A stretch of 64,000 bases of DNA, taken from assembly GCF_024979235.1 (NCBI RefSeq), contig NZ_JANLCM010000002.1, positions 1,581,841-1,645,840 on the forward strand, given 5' to 3'. This document shows, piece after piece, positions 62,384 through 64,000 of this stretch. The stretch's first letter is position 1, and each line of letters begins with the position of its first letter. Position numbers and translations under genes: made by a program. Origin of the DNA: Herbiconiux aconitum (lineage in GTDB: Bacteria; Actinomycetota; Actinomycetes; Actinomycetales; Microbacteriaceae). Below the pieces are notes generated by a model. The model saw only the letters and a list, made by a program, of their open reading frames with translations. It searched no databases and was not told the DNA's origin.

Positions 62384-62414
62384 GACTAGCCTCCTTGTTT
62401 GCTAGATTCCCTCT

Positions 62415-63020
62415 ATGGATGGCGAGCACTACTTCTCTGCGCAACCGGCGGGAGAACTCTCCCTCCGTGAGATCGACGTCACCTTGGCCGGCGCTCCCTA
62501 CCGCCTCACGACGGCGTCGGGCATCTTCAGTCCCGAACGGATCGACACCGGCACCCAGGTGCTGCTCGCGAACGTGCCCACTCCTCCGCCCGGCGGGAAT
62601 CTGCTGGATCTCGGATGCGGATGGGGGCCGATCGCACTCTCACTCGCCCTGGAATCACCGCACGCGACGGTGTGGGCGGTCGACGTGAACGAGCGCGCTC
62701 TGGATCTGGTTCGTAGAAATTCTCACATCATGGGTCTGAAGAATATCAACGCCTGCCGCCCTGAGGATGTTCCCGATGGTCTCGGATTCATGACGATCCG
62801 GTCGAATCCGCCCATCCGCGTCGGAAAAGACGTGCTGCATTCGATGATGCGCACGTGGCTTCCGCGGCTGGAGGAGGGAGCGGATGCCTGGCTCGTCGTG
62901 CAGAAGAACCTCGGGTCGGATTCGCTGCAGCGCTGGCTCGAGGCGGAGTTCCCTTCGCTCGCGGTTTCGCGCACCGCCACCAGCAAGGCCTTCCGAGTGC
63001 TTCGGGTGCGGAACCGCTAG
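62415..63020 (+). CDS. RsmC-like class I methyltransferase
   Basis: The 201-aa protein has the SAM motif LLDLGCGWGPIA (about residues 63-74) and the N6/N2-type catalytic motif as SNPPIRVGK, matching the C-terminal domain of 16S rRNA G1207 methyltransferase RsmC. It lacks the N-terminal pseudo-methyltransferase half of E. coli RsmC, as is normal in Gram-positives. There is no Shine-Dalgarno sequence; TAGATT ends 6 nt before the ATG. Confidence 0.88.
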   Translation: MDGEHYFSAQPAGELSLREIDVTLAGAPYRLTTASGIFSPERIDTGTQVLLANVPTPPPGGNLLDLGCGWGPIALSLALESPHATVWAVDVNERALDLVRRNSHIMGLKNINACRPEDVPDGLGFMTIRSNPPIRVGKDVLHSMMRTWLPRLEEGADAWLVVQKNLGSDSLQRWLEAEFPSLAVSRTATSKAFRVLRVRNR

Positions 63021-63023
63021 ACC

Positions 63024-63055
63024 GTTAGATCGCCAGGTCGTTAGATCGCCAGGTC
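63024..63055. repeat. 16-bp perfect tandem duplication at the dapF 3' end
   Basis: GTTAGATCGCCAGGTC occurs twice back to back (63024-63039 and 63040-63055). The second unit holds the dapF stop and last codons; the first is non-coding and lies between dapF and the convergent methyltransferase gene. Confidence 0.9.
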
Positions 63056-63919
63056 GCCCTCGAAGACGAGTTCCGCAGGGCCGGAGAGCGCGACGTGCTC
63101 GCCGTCTTCGGTGGGGAACATCCGCACTCCCACCACTCCGCCGGGAACGGCGACGCTCCAGTTGTTCGGCGCACCCTGGCCGGCCCAGTAGCGCGTGGCG
63201 AGGGCTGCCGCCGCAGCGCCCGTGCCGCAGGACAGCGTCTCGCCACTCCCCCGCTCGTGCACGCGCATCCTGATGTGACCGACGCCGTCACGCACGAGGG
63301 GCTCGCCGGGCACCACGAACTCGACGTTCGCACCCTCGATGGGCGCGGGCTCGAGGTGCGGGATGAAGGTGAGGTCGGCGTCGTCGAGCTCGTCGTCGTC
63401 GGCCAGAGCCACGACCACATGCGGATTGCCGATGTTGATGCCGAGGCCAGGGCGGGCGACCTGGAGGTTCTTCGCCCGCACGAGCGGTTCGCCGCCGTCG
63501 AGCTTCCAGCGGCCGAGGTCGACCTGGAAGCCCAGCTTGTTCAACTGCACGTCGCGCACGCCGCCGCGGGTGCCGATGGCCAGCGTCTCGCCGGGGGCGA
63601 GGGTGGCCAGACCGTTGTCGAGCAGGTAGCGGGTGTAGACCCGGATGCCGTTGCCGCACATTTCGGAGAGCGAGCCGTCGGCGTTGTAGTAGTCCATGAA
63701 CCACTCGGCCGCCTCGTCTTCGGCCAGCGCGGCAGCTCCGGCGTCGAGGCTGCGCGAGCGCACGACCCTGAGGATGCCGTCGGCCCCGACACCGAAATGC
63801 CGGTCGCAGATCGCGGCGATCTGGGTGGGGCTGAGGTCGATCTCGCCGTCGGGGTCGGTGAAGAGCACGAAATCGTTTCCGGTGCCCTGGCCCTTGGTGA
63901 AGTGGAGGTCGGCTGGCAT
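63041..63919 (-). CDS. dapF: Diaminopimelate epimerase
   Basis: The 292-aa protein interconverts LL- and meso-diaminopimelate for lysine and peptidoglycan. The two catalytic cysteines lie in EMCGNGIRV (C88) and [24 protein letters not shown] is the family N-terminus. No Shine-Dalgarno sequence; TAGACT ends 6 nt before the ATG. An acidic insertion (about residues 58-72) relative to the family core is a lineage variation. Confidence 0.96.
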   Translation of the reverse strand: MPADLHFTKGQGTGNDFVLFTDPDGEIDLSPTQIAAICDRHFGVGADGILRVVRSRSLDAGAAALAEDEAAEWFMDYYNADGSLSEMCGNGIRVYTRYLLDNGLATLAPGETLAIGTRGGVRDVQLNKLGFQVDLGRWKLDGGEPLVRAKNLQVARPGLGINIGNPHVVVALADDDELDDADLTFIPHLEPAPIEGANVEFVVPGEPLVRDGVGHIRMRVHERGSGETLSCGTGAAAAALATRYWAGQGAPNNWSVAVPGGVVGVRMFPTEDGEHVALSGPAELVFEGDLAI

Positions 63920-63931
63920 GGATCAAGTCTA

Positions 63932-64000
63932 GGGGCGCTCCGCGGGCGCTCGGCGCGGCCCGGCGCGGGTCGGCGCGGGCGGCGCGGGCCGGCCCGCGCG
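63932..64000. other. Very GC-rich region with 10-bp imperfect tandem repeats
   Basis: Upstream of dapF the units CGGCGCGGCC, CGGCGCGGGT and CGGCGCGGGC follow one another (63951-63980), then degenerate copies run to the window end. No gene is visible. Confidence 0.6.

Noticed and set aside
63951..64000. CRISPR or origin-like repeats at the window end
   Set aside because: The 10-bp GC-only units have no spacers, DnaA boxes or AT-rich unwinding region.

Overview
This is a chromosomal segment of a high-GC Gram-positive bacterium, most likely an actinobacterium of the family Microbacteriaceae. That placement is inferred from gene content, from gene order resembling the Mycobacterium tuberculosis Rv1641-Rv1713 region as I remember it, from an actinobacterial-sized 23S rRNA (about 3.1 kb), from PriA-type HisA and from many GTG starts. 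I cannot name the genus. Nearly all genes are housekeeping genes on the minus strand. I see no prophage, transposon, CRISPR array or secondary-metabolite cluster.

Layout. 1-3147: a LacI-type repressor (cut by the window edge) divergent from a GH2 beta-mannosidase, with a palindromic operator inside the beta-mannosidase promoter. 3144-19363, all minus: HAD phosphatase, a 52-aa conserved protein, tlyA, NAD kinase, recN, a membrane protein, pyrG, a NUDIX hydrolase, xerD, parA, scpA, scpB, rluB, tyrA, cmk, der. 19380-32108: two apparently identical 5,636-bp rRNA operons (16S-23S-5S, minus strand) in direct orientation, separated by one gene for an Arg/Gly-rich TPR-like protein. 32406-45573: a protein of unknown function, tyrS, mpg, a 53-aa membrane protein, argH-F-D-B-J-C and pheT-pheS. 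45610-48987: a GluABCD-type amino-acid ABC transporter. 49081-51199: tsnR and infC-rpmI-rplT. 51416-55706: DUF1844, SseB-like, hisA/priA, hisH, hisB, hisC. 55761-60532: a LysM protein divergent from lexA, then metE-metF. 60821-63919: hflX, an RsmC-like methyltransferase and dapF.

How the genes work together. Neighbouring minus-strand genes often overlap by 1-17 nt (ATGA, GTGA and TGATG junctions), so translational coupling is likely in the scp/rlu/tyrA/cmk/der, arg, glu and his/met groups. Several genes that head transcription units lack a Shine-Dalgarno sequence and carry a TANNNT box 6-8 nt before the start codon, as expected for leaderless mRNAs.

Most noteworthy observations: (1) a 111-bp intergenic repeat present twice (9672-9782 and 57102-57212), with no indels and a 15-bp hairpin whose stem shows compensatory changes; (2) the tandem rRNA operons sit inside an otherwise conserved gene cluster, so the HAD-TlyA-PpnK-RecN genes start only 24 nt after an rRNA terminator; (3) infC appears to use an ATC start codon, and the SseB-like gene has no standard start codon upstream of its conserved N-terminus; (4) the hexamer GGATGC/GCATCC is strongly over-represented and goes against local codon preference; (5) an intrinsic-terminator-like hairpin lies inside the tsnR coding sequence.
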